Part shown: positions 34,530 through 46,404 of the stretch, one piece after another
Layout of the letters: every line of letters starts with the position of its first letter
Position numbering within the stretch: position 1 is the first letter of the stretch
Origin: Cristatella mucedo
Lineage: Eukaryota > Bryozoa > Phylactolaemata > Cristatellidae
Length of the DNA: 64,000 nucleotides
Reading direction: 5' to 3'
NCBI GenBank assembly: GCA_009760855.2
Contig: WPIO01000012.1
Location: forward strand, 4,043,501-4,107,500
Program-made: the position numbers and the translations under genes
Notes under the pieces: generated by a model
What the model saw: only the letters and a program-made list of their open reading frames with translations
Database searches by the model: none
What the model was told of the DNA's origin: nothing

Positions 34530-35385
34530 GGATGAGCATCTGGCCAGCTGGAAGCAAATACTACAGCTGTATTGATTCAGCAAGTTCGTGGTATCTAAGT
34601 TTCATTATGCACCTAATGCCACACCAGACTAATAGCTGGTTGGTTTGCCGTTTGGATATGGTCGCCTTGTTCATCCTTCGAAGGGCGGACTGGTTGCCGT
34701 TGCTGGATAACTGGCAAAGAATCACAGCAAAGGCACCACCACACTCAACCTGAGCTGTTGCAGTCTCAACCGGGCAGCTCTCTACTCAAAGCTTCTCGGC
34801 CACATGACGCAAAGTGTGCCTAACTTCTGGAACTGATCTTTGTCCAACGGAACCATGGTTTATATTATGGACGGCTACCTTCAGTTTGTGACGTCCCATC
34901 TTCGTGGAAAATTGGTTTCAGGATCCCCCATCAAGCCCTTGCCCCATCAAGCTCTTGCCAGCATTAAATAAGCTGTTCTCTAGCAGCCTAGCGGGTGGGG
35001 TGTTTTAGCTCCGGGGATACTGTCGCTGTAGAAGAGTCGCCTCGTTCCTGAGGCGGAGGTCTGTCTAGAGCAATACTTCCTCGTAGTAAGCTCTTTTGGA
35101 CGAGGCTTGAGTTCGGAAGGTTCAAAGCATTATGCAGTCGGCTTTCATCGACCCGCGGAGCTCCTTCAGAAGCATTTCAAGTGACTCCCTGCTCGGCGTG
35201 CTTCGGCATGCCTTAGTGGGTGAGACCTTCAACCGGTTGGCTACGTGCCTCTGTGCAAGCTAGCTCCTCGAGCACTCGAAGCTCGAGGAGATCCTGGTGG
35301 CATATCTTATGACTTCCGACTTCACCAGGGCAACTCGATGTCTCTTCGATCTGGCAATGGAACTGGTCATCAGATTGGCTGTAAA
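34530..35385. mobile_element. GC-rich block, unclassified
   Basis: G+C clearly above the surroundings, with abrupt edges; the right edge abuts a LINE tail. No open frame above 80 codons and no recognised domain. Probably mobile DNA, by composition only. Confidence 0.3.
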
Positions 35386-36063
35386 AAAATAATAATTGTA
35401 TTATTATTACAGTTGAGGAAGCACCCGAAGAGAACTCATCTTTCAGGGAATCTCTTTCTAGGTAATTTAAATTTGCTATAATGGAAATGCGATAGACTGG
35501 TGAGCCCTATCATGATTGATAAACAGCATGCAGAACATGGTTAGCTGAGACATGGACAAGGTCAGCATGCAAGTTTGGTTATCGGCAGCATGCAAAAGTG
35601 TCAGCATGCATAACTACGTAAAGGACCACAGGGACCCACTAAATGCTGTCATAAATAGGTGAATTTTCAAATATCTTTTAAATGGGGTCAAGTCAGGGAT
35701 GTCGTGATGCAATGCGGGATTGAGTTCCAGGTTTGAGAGCATGCAACTAAATGCATGAGCCTCAGATTAGAGGGACCTAAAAGTGAATGAGAAAACCTTG
35801 AAGTCGATCCATTGCTTAACTTGTAGCCGTTGCAGGTTGGAGAGAAGTGGTGTGATGGGGCAACTGTGAAGCTCACTACAGGGAAGCCTTTAGGCAGAGT
35901 TTTGCAGCAGCTCTAATCACTTTATTGCACAGGCCAGCAAGGAGTGAGTTACTAAAGTCAAGACTGGATGTCACAAATGTATGGACTAACTTAGATGTAG
36001 TAGCCTTTTTTAAACAAGCCCGAAGTTTAGCAATGTTATGAAGCTTAAAGTAGGCTGACATGG
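35386..36063 (-). mobile_element. 5'-truncated LINE (family 1)
   Basis: Minus-strand element from (ATT)n through the 3' UTR to the SAYFKLHNIAKLRACL segment near 36061. Short frames at 35688-35876 and 35876-36061 are fragments of the RT C-terminus. Confidence 0.85.
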
Positions 36064-37060
36064 TAACCTCGTATGAGTAATATGACGGTAGGCTTCCGAC
36101 ATGGCGACCCTCTCTGCTGACCCTCTTTGATCAGGTAATCTAACCGGCTGTCAGACTGGCTGTAAGTAAGAATGAGTCCTGCTTCCAGGTGAGTCAAACC
36201 TCTCTGTTGATCTATGCTTAGGCAAATGAATTTGCATTATTCTCAGGCAGGTCTTCTGGTCTGCAGATCCTCACGATCATATCTGAACCGGCTGTTTCGA
36301 TTGCATCCAGTTCCATCCGGCAAAGTGCTGTGTCGAAGCCTGCCATGATGCTATGGCCGTGCTGCCTCAATCAACTCTAATGACAGTTATATAGGCAAGC
36401 TGCCTCAGAACAAGTCTGCAGATAGACTTGGAGCCCTTTCTGTTCTCTGAAGCCTAGGGATGAAATGGGGCATTCTCCTCCCTCACGAAAGAGATTTGCC
36501 TGTTTCAGCCTTACCTCAAGACTAAATCATGACGCCCTTCCTACTTTCCTCCTGCCTCAGCACTCCTATCTTTGTCAGGCAGGACATATTCCTAAGGCTG
36601 CCATGAAGCCAGCTGAAAAGTTTCAGATGAACTTATGTGATTTTACTTGAGTAGGCACATTTCGTGATTTACTCTTAATCTAGGGACAGACTTGGCTTGA
36701 TCCTGTTTGGTAGGACCCCTCCAGCATAGGTGCTTCACAAGTCTGTAGCCTACTGTTCTGGCCCAGGGCCAGAGGTCACTGAATGGAGCAAGCACTTGCC
36801 ATATTGGTTGACAAGCAGTTCTTAAATGGATCTTTTGCAGTACCTGGCCCCAGCAACCTTCGGCCCTATCAAAAGGGTTGGCTCAATATGGCTGTGTGGA
36901 CTCACGCGAATGCCTCAAGCTGCCCTTCCTGCCACCTTTCTCTGGCCAATCATAAGGTATTAACTTTATTCACCTACATTTACCTCATCCAGCACTTTGT
37001 CATGCCGCCAGTGGGTATGTATGTATCTATGTAACTCGTCTGTAACTCCAAACTGTAATA
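36064..37060. mobile_element. GC-rich block, unclassified
   Basis: Elevated G+C without long frames. I recognise nothing in it. It resembles the block at 34530-35385 in composition. Confidence 0.3.
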
Positions 37061-37061
37061 A

Positions 37062-37330
37062 AGACCATGCAGGTTTTACTCAGGAGAGTTTTGCATAACG
37101 AGTTTACAGCCCTAGCTGCTTTCGGTAGGCATTTGGCAGCCAAACAGACATATTACCCAACAAAATGAAAGTGAGAAGCATTGTAAAGTCAGGTGAGCAG
37201 TTGAGGTAGTGAATATGAAAAGGATGGGCCATAGGTGGCAGCAATTGAGTAGTTGTCTTTGCCTAAGACTGTGGGTATCATGTAGCTGCAAGTGTACATC
37301 AGGATTGTGGTAGGCCATCCTTGAGTGCAT
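37062..37330 (-). mobile_element. Family 2 LINE relic
   Basis: Shares 'agctgctttcggtaggcattt' and 'gtgagaagcattgtaaagt'-type sequence with 42165-42300 and 31480-31600. A decayed 3' portion of the older LINE family. Confidence 0.55.
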
Positions 37331-37690
37331 GCACAAAGCAGGGTCAGCAGATACTTGCTCACGGCCAGATTCTACACCATGGGTCTTGGCCTGTCGTTTC
37401 CAGCTTGGTGATTTCTGTACCAAGCAGGCCTGTACCAACTGCCAGAGGCTGCTGCTTGAAGTCGGGCATACCCTAGCAAGGTTACCAGCTGCTGACTATG
37501 GGCAGAGGCAAGACCTTTGCATAATGCCAAGCTACGATGGTCGATGCTGCATGCAATTATGACCTGACACAACCTGGTTCTTGCCTGTCCAGTCAGAGCT
37601 CTGCTGCTGACTGACTGCATGGTGGATAGCCAAGCCCTCCAGCTTGCTGGTGGTCTGGCTCTCTAGCCTGATCTTGTCACGTATACCGAT

Positions 37691-39736
37691 GTGGTTATCT
37701 TTAATGTGGCGTTTTTATTTGACTGCATTGAGGATGCTTTGATTGTGGTAGCCTGGAAGAAGACCGACAAGCATGCAGCTATTGCCTACTCTTTTGTGAC
37801 TGCTGGCTACAGGTTAGCAGTCGTGAGGCATTTGGTGGCATGGGCTTTTGCAGTTTCTGGCCGAACAAAGATGCTTGCCTGGCTGGCCACGGCCTCTCCG
37901 ATAGGCAAGGAAGACATCTCGTCATATGTTCCTGAACCTGAAAGATCAGTTGGCACCCTCCCCCATTTTAGAACACTGCACTGCAGACTGCTGCTTTTAC
38001 AGCTACAGTATGTATACGTATGTATATATTGCATACATTGGGCTAAGTCTAGCTTCTATAGAAACATTGTTGAATCACAGATGCACAATCCAAAAATGCT
38101 GATGTCGACAATAAACCATCTCCTCAACCGTTCCAAGGTTAGCTCCTTACCTGATGATCCTTGTGATGATCTAGCCGATCGCTTCTCTCGATTCTTTGTG
38201 CAGAAGATAGACAAAATCAGGGAATCCATCCCTGCGATGACAACCTTCCCACTAGAATGCTGTTCCTCGGTTCCTGGCTGCGCCTCAATGTCTGCATTTA
38301 AACAGGTCACTAGTGATGTAGTCCTAAAGCTCGTATCTCAATCAAAGAAGACAACAAGTCCACTGGACCCTATTCCCACTATCCTGCTCCTACGTTGCAT
38401 TGATCTGCTGCTGCCATGCATAACCAACATCATTAATATGTCATTAGCCTCAGGTCAGGTCCCAGCACCTTTCAAAAAAGCTGTAGTCATGCCACTTCTC
38501 AAAAAAGCTACACTAGACCAAGAGAACTTAAGCAACTACCGCCCAGTCTCCCTTCTACCATTCCTATCAAAGACACTGGAACGGGCCGTGGCAGACCAGC
38601 TGAACTCGTATATCGAAACCTCACACCTTGCTAGTAAGTTCCAGTCTGGCTTTAGAGCTAATCACTCCACAGAGTCAGCATTGCTTCGGGTATACAACGA
38701 CCTACTTAGGAATGCAGACATGGGTAGAGTGTCTCTTCTTGTTTTGCTCGATCTTTCGGCAGCTTTTGATACCATCGATCACAAAGTACTTCTAGAGCGC
38801 CTCTCATCTCGCCTGGGCATCACTGGCACTGCTCTGCAGTGGTTCAGGTCCTATCTCAATGGGAGACTCCAGAGTGTTGACGTGAATGGACAAAGATCAT
38901 CTGAAGTACCTCTAAAATATGGAGTACCTCAGGGCTCTGTGCTAGGTCCGGTCCTTTTCACCGTTTATACTCTCCCTCTCGCTGATGTGATTGCCAAGCA
39001 CAATCTAGGCTTTCACTTCTATGCGGATGACACTCAGTTGTACCTTTGCTTTGATCCCTCCCAGCCTTCGAGCACCTCAAATTCTCTCAACTCACTTGCT
39101 GCATGCATTGATGACATCCGATCATGGATGGCAGCAAATTTTCTAAAACTAAACGATGATAAAACTAACTTACTAGTTATGGGCAAACCTAGTGTTATTC
39201 AGAAATTGGAAAGGCTGACTTTCAAAATTGGCTCTGCCAGCATATCTTCAGTTGCATCAGCTCGAAATCTAGGTGTCATATTCCAAAGCGACCTCTCGTT
39301 AGACGACCACATCAGCTCCACAGTCAAATCAGCCTATTTTCAGCTTCATAACATTGCTAAAATTCGGGCTTGTTTAGATAAGGATACCACGTCCAAGTTG
39401 GTCCATGCATTCATGACATCTTGTCTCGACTTCTGCAACTCACTGCTTACTGGCCTACCAGCATGTGCGATCAGGCGATTGCAGCTGGTGCAAAACTCTG
39501 CAGCTAGGCTTGTCTGTCGTGAGCGTCGCAGTTGCCACATTACTCCACTTCTCGCCGACCTGCACTGGCTGCCAGTCAAGCAACGGATTGACTTCAAGGT
39601 TTTGTCCTTCACTTTTAGGTCCCTTCATTCTATGGCTCCAGCCTATCTTTCAGATATACTACCCCATCAGGCAAAAGCATCGTACCACTCGCTTTTCGGA
39701 ATCCAACAGTCTAGAAATACCTCGTACAAACCTTAA
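37691..39736 (+). CDS. Chimeric 681-codon LINE reverse transcriptase ORF
   Basis: From about residue 118 this is an L2/CR1-superfamily RT: SNYRPVSLLPFLSKTLERAV (fingers), QSGFRANHSTESALL, block A LLDLSAAFDTIDHKV, GVPQGSVLGPVLF, the active site FYADDTQLYL, and the thumb LLADLHWLPVKQRIDFK. Residues 1-117 have nothing to do with the LINE. They are unrelated GC-rich flank that happens to be open in the same frame, since the element is 5'-truncated at about 38040 and lacks its endonuclease. At about 39671 an extra A shifts the frame, so the last ~50 residues, ending FRTAFSGSL, are read in frame 39465-39884. The RT core looks intact, but without the endonuclease domain and with the 3' frameshift autonomous activity is unlikely. 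Confidence 0.85.
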   Translation: MVIFNVAFLFDCIEDALIVVAWKKTDKHAAIAYSFVTAGYRLAVVRHLVAWAFAVSGRTKMLAWLATASPIGKEDISSYVPEPERSVGTLPHFRTLHCRLLLLQLQYVYVCIYCIHWAKSSFYRNIVESQMHNPKMLMSTINHLLNRSKVSSLPDDPCDDLADRFSRFFVQKIDKIRESIPAMTTFPLECCSSVPGCASMSAFKQVTSDVVLKLVSQSKKTTSPLDPIPTILLLRCIDLLLPCITNIINMSLASGQVPAPFKKAVVMPLLKKATLDQENLSNYRPVSLLPFLSKTLERAVADQLNSYIETSHLASKFQSGFRANHSTESALLRVYNDLLRNADMGRVSLLVLLDLSAAFDTIDHKVLLERLSSRLGITGTALQWFRSYLNGRLQSVDVNGQRSSEVPLKYGVPQGSVLGPVLFTVYTLPLADVIAKHNLGFHFYADDTQLYLCFDPSQPSSTSNSLNSLAACIDDIRSWMAANFLKLNDDKTNLLVMGKPSVIQKLERLTFKIGSASISSVASARNLGVIFQSDLSLDDHISSTVKSAYFQLHNIAKIRACLDKDTTSKLVHAFMTSCLDFCNSLLTGLPACAIRRLQLVQNSAARLVCRERRSCHITPLLADLHWLPVKQRIDFKVLSFTFRSLHSMAPAYLSDILPHQAKASYHSLFGIQQSRNTSYKP

Positions 39737-40122
39737 ATCCTTTGGAGACCGTGCATTTAGCTCTTATGCTCCCACAGCCTGGAACTCCCTCCCGACCTGC
39801 ATCAGAACATCCCCTGACCTGACCACATTTAAAAGAAACTTAAAAACATACCTATTTAGGACAGCATTTAGTGGGTCCTTGTGATTCGTCCTCGATGTGC
39901 TTATGCGTGCTGACACTGTTCATGCTGCCACTAACCACATTTGCATGCTGACCCAGTGCATGTAACCCCTAACCATGTTATTCATTTTGTTTGTTTTTCA
40001 AGCATGATTTTACTTACTATTCTATTGCGTATCACTTTGCAGCAAATGTAAAGCGCCTAGAGAGAGATTAAGTTCTCTGAGGGCGCTTTATCAAGTGCAA
40101 TATTATTATTATTATTATTATT
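38040..40122 (+). mobile_element. 5'-truncated LINE insertion with TSD
   Basis: Best preserved copy of family 1. ATACATT is duplicated at 38033-38039 and 40123-40129. The element starts in the linker before the RT and ends with the 3' UTR stem (GCGCC…GGGCGC) and (ATT)n. The good preservation indicates a relatively recent insertion. Confidence 0.9.
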
Positions 40123-40712
40123 ATACATTTTGCAAAAGTAAATCGTATGAACCGAAACACTTTCCAGCCAATCACCACTAGTGCCTAGTTGTTTTCCAGT
40201 TAACCATGGGCTAAGCTAAATCCCTATTTGCTTTTGATTGCGTTTAAGCCTACCTGATAACTATTATAAGTCACTGGCTCTCTTGCAGAAAATTCTAGGA
40301 AACTTGGTAACGATTAATTTTCGAACTGCTCTATTATAACTACTTCGTGATATTGGCACTATTACACTCATGAAGTGGCTACTTGAAAAGAGAGATTTTT
40401 TAATTGCTTATTAGCTTTGAAAAAGAGGTCGTGATAATTGAATAGCTGGCTAGTTGCATAGCACAAAGTCCCAGCAAGAATAACATGTGCTGATATTTAA
40501 TTATTTGAGGTAATACAGTGCATACAAGTCAAAACATTGCATTATTAACGCTAGCTCAAAAAAATGGTTAAATATGTTTGCTCACAACTTACTTAAAAAT
40601 GGCTTTTGAATAAATATGTTGTACAAGCCATTTAACCAGTTATTTACCTGATTAATTTTTAATGAAATATTTAAGGCTTAGATAACAGTGATTAAATTTT
40701 TCTTTCACACAG

Positions 40713-40792
40713 AGAAGAAACAATATCGGCCAACAATGAAAAAATTGCCACTACGAAAGGAAGGTTCTTAGCTCTAGTCATTCAAATATTAG
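40713..40792 (+). CDS. UBR1/2-like E3 ligase, internal exon
   Basis: An 80-nt exon after TTTCTTTCACACAG, entered in phase 2 (CA plus A makes Gln) and left in phase 1 at GTAAGT. It reads EETISANNEKIATTKGRFLA then LVIQIL. This corresponds to the UBR1/2 stretch NNTLIEEMLYLIIMLVGERF, whose final GER is supplied by the split Gly codon and the start of the next exon. The exact phase fit on both sides makes it convincing despite moderate similarity. Confidence 0.8.
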
Positions 40793-41054
40793 GTAAGTTT
40801 CTGACTTTATATCACTAGGGGCTCATTCTAAGAAATAGTCCATTAAGCATGCTAGCGTTTTATGAGCAGTAATGTTGCCATTAATTTCAAATATCCTGAT
40901 TACTTTACTTGCAATGCTAATGCAGGTACATCAATTGACTCCTGCCTCTCAACTAAATGCTGAATTTAAATTATTGATTGTAACATCAAATGCATAATTA
41001 TATTTAAAATATATAATGTAATACAATGTAGCTATATCTATTGCTTCACGAGGC

Positions 41055-41160
41055 GAGAAAGACATTATGAGTGTTAGGCAGGGGTTTTATACAGTCCACC
41101 CACAGTATAAGCTGCCTTCAGTAGGCATTCGGTAGCACAGAGACTGTATGACATGGGAAT
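41055..41160 (-). mobile_element. Family 2 LINE relic
   Basis: Short piece sharing 'ttttatacag' and 'gtataagctgccttcagtaggc' sequence with 42165-42220. Confidence 0.5.
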
Positions 41161-41344
41161 AGCTCCAATTCACAGTTATTTAAATTTATTTTGTGCTGAT
41201 AGTTTACATTTTCAACATTGAGAGCTATTTCGTGAATTATTGTTTTGAGACAATAGATTCGTGTTTCAAGTCAGGGGTAAAAAGCATGTAGTAAGCCCTG
41301 CTCTTAAGTTCATATGTCATTTGTTCACTGAGTCGTTGTCTATG

Positions 41345-42062
41345 AAGGTTTGTAACCGAGTTCCAGGAGAAGGCTGATTTCATCCAAGCCCTGCCATTGT
41401 ACAGGTCATGCAGCAGCTTGCCATGCAGTTGAGCTGGGGTAAGATGAGCTGCCGTCAGGTTAGACCTCTTTATAACATCACAAGCACCAACAATAACAGG
41501 GGACCTAAACAAGTCTAAAGGGGGATCCTACACAAGGTAAACTATAGGGGCTCAAGACGAAGAAGCAAGCTCGAACAAACGTGTTAGTTGTCACTCGGCT
41601 CCCACAGTCCAGCCGTAGTGCCAACTCTGTTCCAACAGTAGGAGCCTATGCTGTACAAGATCCAGCTAGCTGAACAACTACTTGAGTCGACGTCTGCCAT
41701 TGTCGAGAGCATCGGCCGAAAGATACCAACTCACTGGGAGAGGAGGGCAACGACCAAGCTACATGGAGAACGTGTAATATCCAAGTGACAAAAACGAGCC
41801 TGCTATCCAGCTCAGCTCGAGCCTTGGACACTCGTTGCCTTAAGTGGATGGCAACTTTGCCGTAGCATGCCTGCACCCACCCAAGTGCATAACTCGGCGA
41901 GAAAAGGAGCCTCCAACACTACGACTGGTTCGACCAACTTTCCTTACTCAAAAGCACCAGCTACATCTAGTCATCACACATCTGGCCATAGGTCATATTC
42001 TGGCCTAGCCGGGTGACCTTACAGCCGTCCTGTCCCAGCCATCCGAACTTAACCTGGGAACA
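41345..42062 (-). mobile_element. Unclassified dispersed repeat 'X', copy 2
   Basis: Second copy of the repeat at 23150-23860, in the same orientation. The minus-strand peptides FRSPVIVGAC, NLTAAHLTPAQLHG and AELDSRLVFVT correspond to those of copy 1. Decayed. Confidence 0.7.
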
Positions 42063-42109
42063 GAATTGCAACTGAATTTTATACGAAGATTTATACGAAA
42101 ACCTGGCTG

Positions 42110-43150
42110 TATATCCGTCTGTAACTCCAAAAAATCTAAAGATTATATGGTTGCTATGCAATAGAGTTTTATACAGCTCGCTCACAGCATAAGCTGCTTT
42201 CGATATGCATTAGGTAGCCAACAGACTTCATGTCAACGGAAAGAAAGCAATAAAACGAAAGTGGGAAGCATAGCAAAGTGAGGAGAGAAGTTGAGGTAGT
42301 GAATGGCAATGAAGTAGCTATTCAGACCGTGGGAAAGGATGAGCGATAGCTGACCGTAGGAGAGCAGTTGTTGCATATAAATCACGGAAGCAAGTTCTAC
42401 AGTCTAGGACCTGCAGAACTAAAGCTTCGGTCACCGAATGTCCTTAAGCTGATTAACTAAATAACTAATTGATTACATTTTTTACCTGATTTACCTTTAT
42501 TGATACCTGAACTGAGTGCATGAGAGGCTAAAATTGGCACATCAGTTCAGCTAGGTATGAAGGCACCCAGCAGCTGCAAGCCTTGTTGATCAGCATAAGA
42601 ACTTTGCTTGGTATATGTTGATCAACCGGTAGCTATCCGTAACTCTTTTAGTAAAGGATAAGTGGCCAAATTTGTGATACTTGAAAATTAGTAGTGCAAC
42701 CAGATTCATGTCAATTTGCAATGTTCTAGTGTTTTTTTGTAGCCATCCCAAAAGAGAATTACGATCTGACGTGATGGCAAGCTGTTGAAACAGTCTTCTG
42801 AATAAAGTTTTTATAATTTATGAAGACCTCAAAAACTGCACCTACATTTCTTAGGTGAGGCGATGGTCACACAACAGAATCCCCAATATGTAGAACATAG
42901 CCTACTAATCCAGCCACGTGCTTAGTGTATCAGTTGCTGCAGCAGATTCCGGCGGTTTAAAGGAGAAACACAGCTGAGTATCGTCAGCATTTAAGTGATA
43001 TCGCATTCCACGGGCCTTAAAATCACTTTTCCCAGAGCTTGAGCATAAATGAAGAACAGCAAGGGACTGAGTTCGGACCCTTGAGTGACTCCACAGGTTA
43101 CCGGTCTAAGGGATATGACCAGATGCCCATACAACTCTGATTGAACACAA
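42110..43150 (-). mobile_element. Old LINE reverse transcriptase (family 2), minus strand
   Basis: Read on the minus strand, 43100-43020 encodes a degraded GV.QGSELSPLLFFIYA box and 42990-42960 a N-ADDTQLCFSF active-site block (YADD with the Tyr lost). The sequence then decays toward a 3' end near 42110. Multiple stops. It shares its distal part with the relics at 31480, 37062 and 41055. Confidence 0.7.
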
Positions 43151-43160
43151 TCAGGCAAGG

Positions 43161-43990
43161 ATGATTAAAACGCCACCGCCAGTGGTTGCAATCGGCAGCT
43201 CTCATAATTGCTCCAAAAGTCTGTATTGCAAGATTATTAAAGCTGTAGCTGCATCTCGAAACGTAATGACAAGTACCCTGGAACTCATAACAGTGAAGTC
43301 TGCCTACTTACAGCTGCACGACGTTCCGATAGTTCTAGCTCGGTTAGACATGGGTACAACATCTAAATTGGTCTGTGCAAGTGCGACTACCCGTCTTGTC
43401 TTTTGTAACTCACTGCTTGCTGGTCTACCGGCCTGCATAGTCATCGGCTCACAGCTGGTGCAAAGTTCAGCAGCTAATCTTGCTCGTCATAAGCTTCGAA
43501 GTTGCCATATCACACCACCTCTCGCCGATTCACTGTGGCCACCAGTCAAGCAATGCATAAAATTTAAGGTTGTTTCACTCACTTTTCGTTCCTTTTAGTG
43601 TTTGGCTCCAGCCTACCTATCGGATCTTCTCCCCATAAGGCAATGCATCATACCAATTACTTTTCAAAATAAGTGTTTAGACTAATCACAAATTATTTAG
43701 ATACCATGCCTTGTTTTCGAACACTCCTAAACCTGGAACTAATTTCCAACTCGAATCAGGAAAGCTCCTGACCTAGTCACATTAAAATGAAACTACAAAA
43801 ACGGATATGTATCGTTTCATTAAGCAGGTCCTTGTGATTCGTCCAGTGTGCACGTTAGCTTGATCACACACTGCCTACTGCCCCTAACCAAATTTGCATG
43901 CTGACCATATGCATGTCACCCCTATCCAAGCCATTTTTGTCTTTTATCGTGAGTTTTCTAGAGGCACTATATCAAATATATTATTTTTAT
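43161..43990 (+). mobile_element. Old LINE 3' part (family 1-like)
   Basis: Open to 43598 with KSAYLQLHDV, SLLAGLPAC and SCHITPPLADSLWPPVKQ, equivalents of KSAYFQLHNI, LLTGLPAC and SCHITPLLADLHWLPVKQ. The 3' UTR follows, ending with 'gaggcactatatcaaatatat'. No intact ORF. Confidence 0.8.
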
Positions 43991-44256
43991 CACTACCTAT
44001 ATGCTAAAATACAGGTATATGACTGGCAATAAATATCCTATTTCACCTGCTAGCGGCAACATACATTGAGTGAAGCTGGTTAAATGATGTTAATAAATAC
44101 TGATGAAAAATGATGATTTTGCTTATAAACGATGGATTAATTGTTGTCGGCCACTAACTTTCAGGGTTGCACTTTAATGCAAGGGTGACCATAAAATTGA
44201 CTTTTACTGAGCACAAAACAATCCATATTTATTTGCAAGTTAACGTTGTTTCTCAG

Positions 44257-44384
44257 GTGAGAGGCACAAACCAGGAGTAGCAGAGGACTTCAGCCACCGT
44301 GAGGCACTGAGGCATCAAATGATTCAAACTCTTGCTATCACTCCGATTGAATCCAACACACGAACTTTTATTTTTCCGGATCAA
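44257..44384 (+). CDS. UBR1/2-like E3 ligase, exon opening the winged-helix-like region
   Basis: Begins after TTTCTCAG with GT, which completes the Gly of the preceding exon, and ends CAA|GTGGGT in phase 0. It reads GERHKPGVAEDFSHREALRH, QMIQTLAITPIESNTRTF, then IFPDQ. The GER..PGV motif, the (R/H)x(I/M)I..L.I.P(I/M).(H/S) motif and their spacing are signature features of UBR1/UBR2 around the winged-helix-like domain that precedes the RING in N-recognins. The most diagnostic exon in the window. Confidence 0.9.
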
Positions 44385-44542
44385 GTGGGTAGTGTCATCT
44401 CTTTTTATTTTTCTCAAGCGATTGCATACTCAAAGGTTGTAAATATTTATGTAGTCTGTGGATAATGTCAGACTTGTGTGAGTAATTTGTTATTTATTTT
44501 CTTTACCTAATAATTAATTCGTTTCATTGTCGGTGCACATAG

Positions 44543-44689
44543 GAGAACTCGGTGGTTTCACTTGACTTGTTCGATGAAGTCTCAAGGCCATTGATAAATG
44601 AGGGAAAGGAATTTTTTGAATTAAAGCCGTGTCTATATCACGAAGTAAATCCATTATGGTTCGCCTACTCTGAACATGATATGGATCAT
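44543..44689 (+). CDS. UBR1/2-like E3 ligase, internal exon
   Basis: 49 codons in phase 0, from CACATAG to CAT|GTAAGC. It reads ENSVVSLDLFDEVSRPLI, NEGKEFFELKPCLYHEVN, PLWFAYSEHDMDH. It matches the UBR2 stretch ending YELKPECAKEFNLYFYHFSRAEQSKAE: the ELKP motif and the aromatic 'N.(L/Y)(W/F)..(Y/F)S' motif are conserved. Separated from the previous exon by only 158 nt. Confidence 0.88.
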
Positions 44690-44854
44690 GTAAGCTAGCA
44701 TTGCTTAAAAGTCTGAATTCATTCGCACAGCTTCAGATGCTAGGTGAACAAGCGTTAAGCTAATTAAAATTATAGCTTGAACTGAGAGCTCTTTGCAGGA
44801 TCTTTTTTCCTAATGATAACGCGTATTCTTTTTAAAATGTATATACAATAATTA

Positions 44855-44905
44855 ACAGACAATCATACAGTCTGCAAACTAATTTTGCAGACTTTATGAT
44901 TGTCT
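44855..44905. repeat. Short intronic hairpin
   Basis: 23-bp arms with one mismatch around a 5-nt loop (cagacaatcat…atgattgtctg), located in the intron after exon 44543-44689. Confidence 0.9.
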
Positions 44906-44999
44906 GCAAGCTCCTTCTGACTAAATTAGTATTCCTAGCTAATGATACTCGTTATTAGAAATGCATTGACGTTAACTCACCATAATTGCTGTTATAAAA

Positions 45000-46400
45000 T
45001 CAAACTGTTTATTAAACTTGCCATCTTTTGTTAATTCTAGTAAGATTAACTAGTGCTAAGGCATTGAACTTATATTTATTCTATTGCTTCCTAAACAATG
45101 CAATTTGACAGTAGGTACAATAAGCTTTGTTGCGACTTTTTAGCAAACTTGTAAGTTGAGTATGATTTGAGGGAACATCGGTATGTTATTATTAAGGTTT
45201 GATTGAAAAAGATACTACATACTCTGACGTATGATAGCAACGTTGTCGGCACTAACTGCTAAACATATTTCTGTGTTCCTAGCAGAGGCAATAAAATGAG
45301 CTTGTTATTTATTAGGTGATGATAAAAACTGCCATTAAGTAAATGTTCGAGTACTAAACATTAAAATGCAAGTGAATCTGCAAACTATTTGGTAACCATC
45401 TTTCTGTCAAAATATGAGAAGTAGTAGTTATGACAATAGCTCTAACAAGTAATTATTCTAAAGTGATACTTGAAATTGGCTGCTGGGCTCAAACATGAGA
45501 CGTTAGTCGTTAAAGGCCATCTCCTTATATCCATGTAACAATGTACGACCCTGCGTTCGGATGAGAAATTTCAGCATTTTCACTAATAGCTATCGTAGAA
45601 TTAAAACATTCCACTGAAAACGCATTATTTATTCCATTAAAGGGTTTGCAAAAGGGCTCAGCTGTATGAGAAGAAAATGAGTATGTTTGCCATCACTATC
45701 TAGCCTAGTTTGGAGGTTCTTCCCTTAGTGCTTGTGTAGCTGCTTTGCTAAGAGGCTATAAAATAATCGATGATACATTGAATCTCGTGGGTTACTTATG
45801 TTATATGGAGCCTTCTCCCGGCACTAGAGAGTGGCTTTGAGACTCCTAGCTTGGTGTGAACCTTTACCTGGTTTCTCCGCGATACCTTCGGGTATTCTTT
45901 TGCCATCTTTGCTGCGACTGTTTAAGAGCTTTGCTGGGATATGCTAGACAAAACAGGACCTGCTTAGCATAAAGTGGGTCTACACATGAGTCAATACCTA
46001 CTGGCAGGCATTCTTCGGCAGGTCAGTGACAACCTTGCTGCTTCCTGTGTTTGCCATATAAACAACTTGGTTAAGAAACCCACGATCCATAATTGTAAAG
46101 CACTGAATGGCATTTGTTGAGGTAGAAGTTCACCTACCCTGCCTCAGCATGACGTGTAGCATTAACCGGCAACCTTTATTAAGGTCCATCATCAAATTCG
46201 AAAGTTCAAAGTCTGCCGGACCGGCTAGAGGCCGACTTGAATACCTGCCACTTCGTCGGCATCGGGCAGTTGTAGGAAAACCTCTCAAGTTCCGGCTGCA
46301 AACGTAGGTCTACTATAAACTGACGGGTTTCTTATAAGAAATCATGTGGTCCAGGAGAAGCTTATTGCAGTTTTGCTGATTGAAACTCGGATGACAACTT
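45000..46400. other. Intron, nothing recognised
   Basis: AT-rich up to about 45800, then GC-richer sequence leading into repeat X. A 66-codon frame at 46107-46307 has no recognisable features. Confidence 0.4.
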
Positions 46401-46404
46401 GTTT

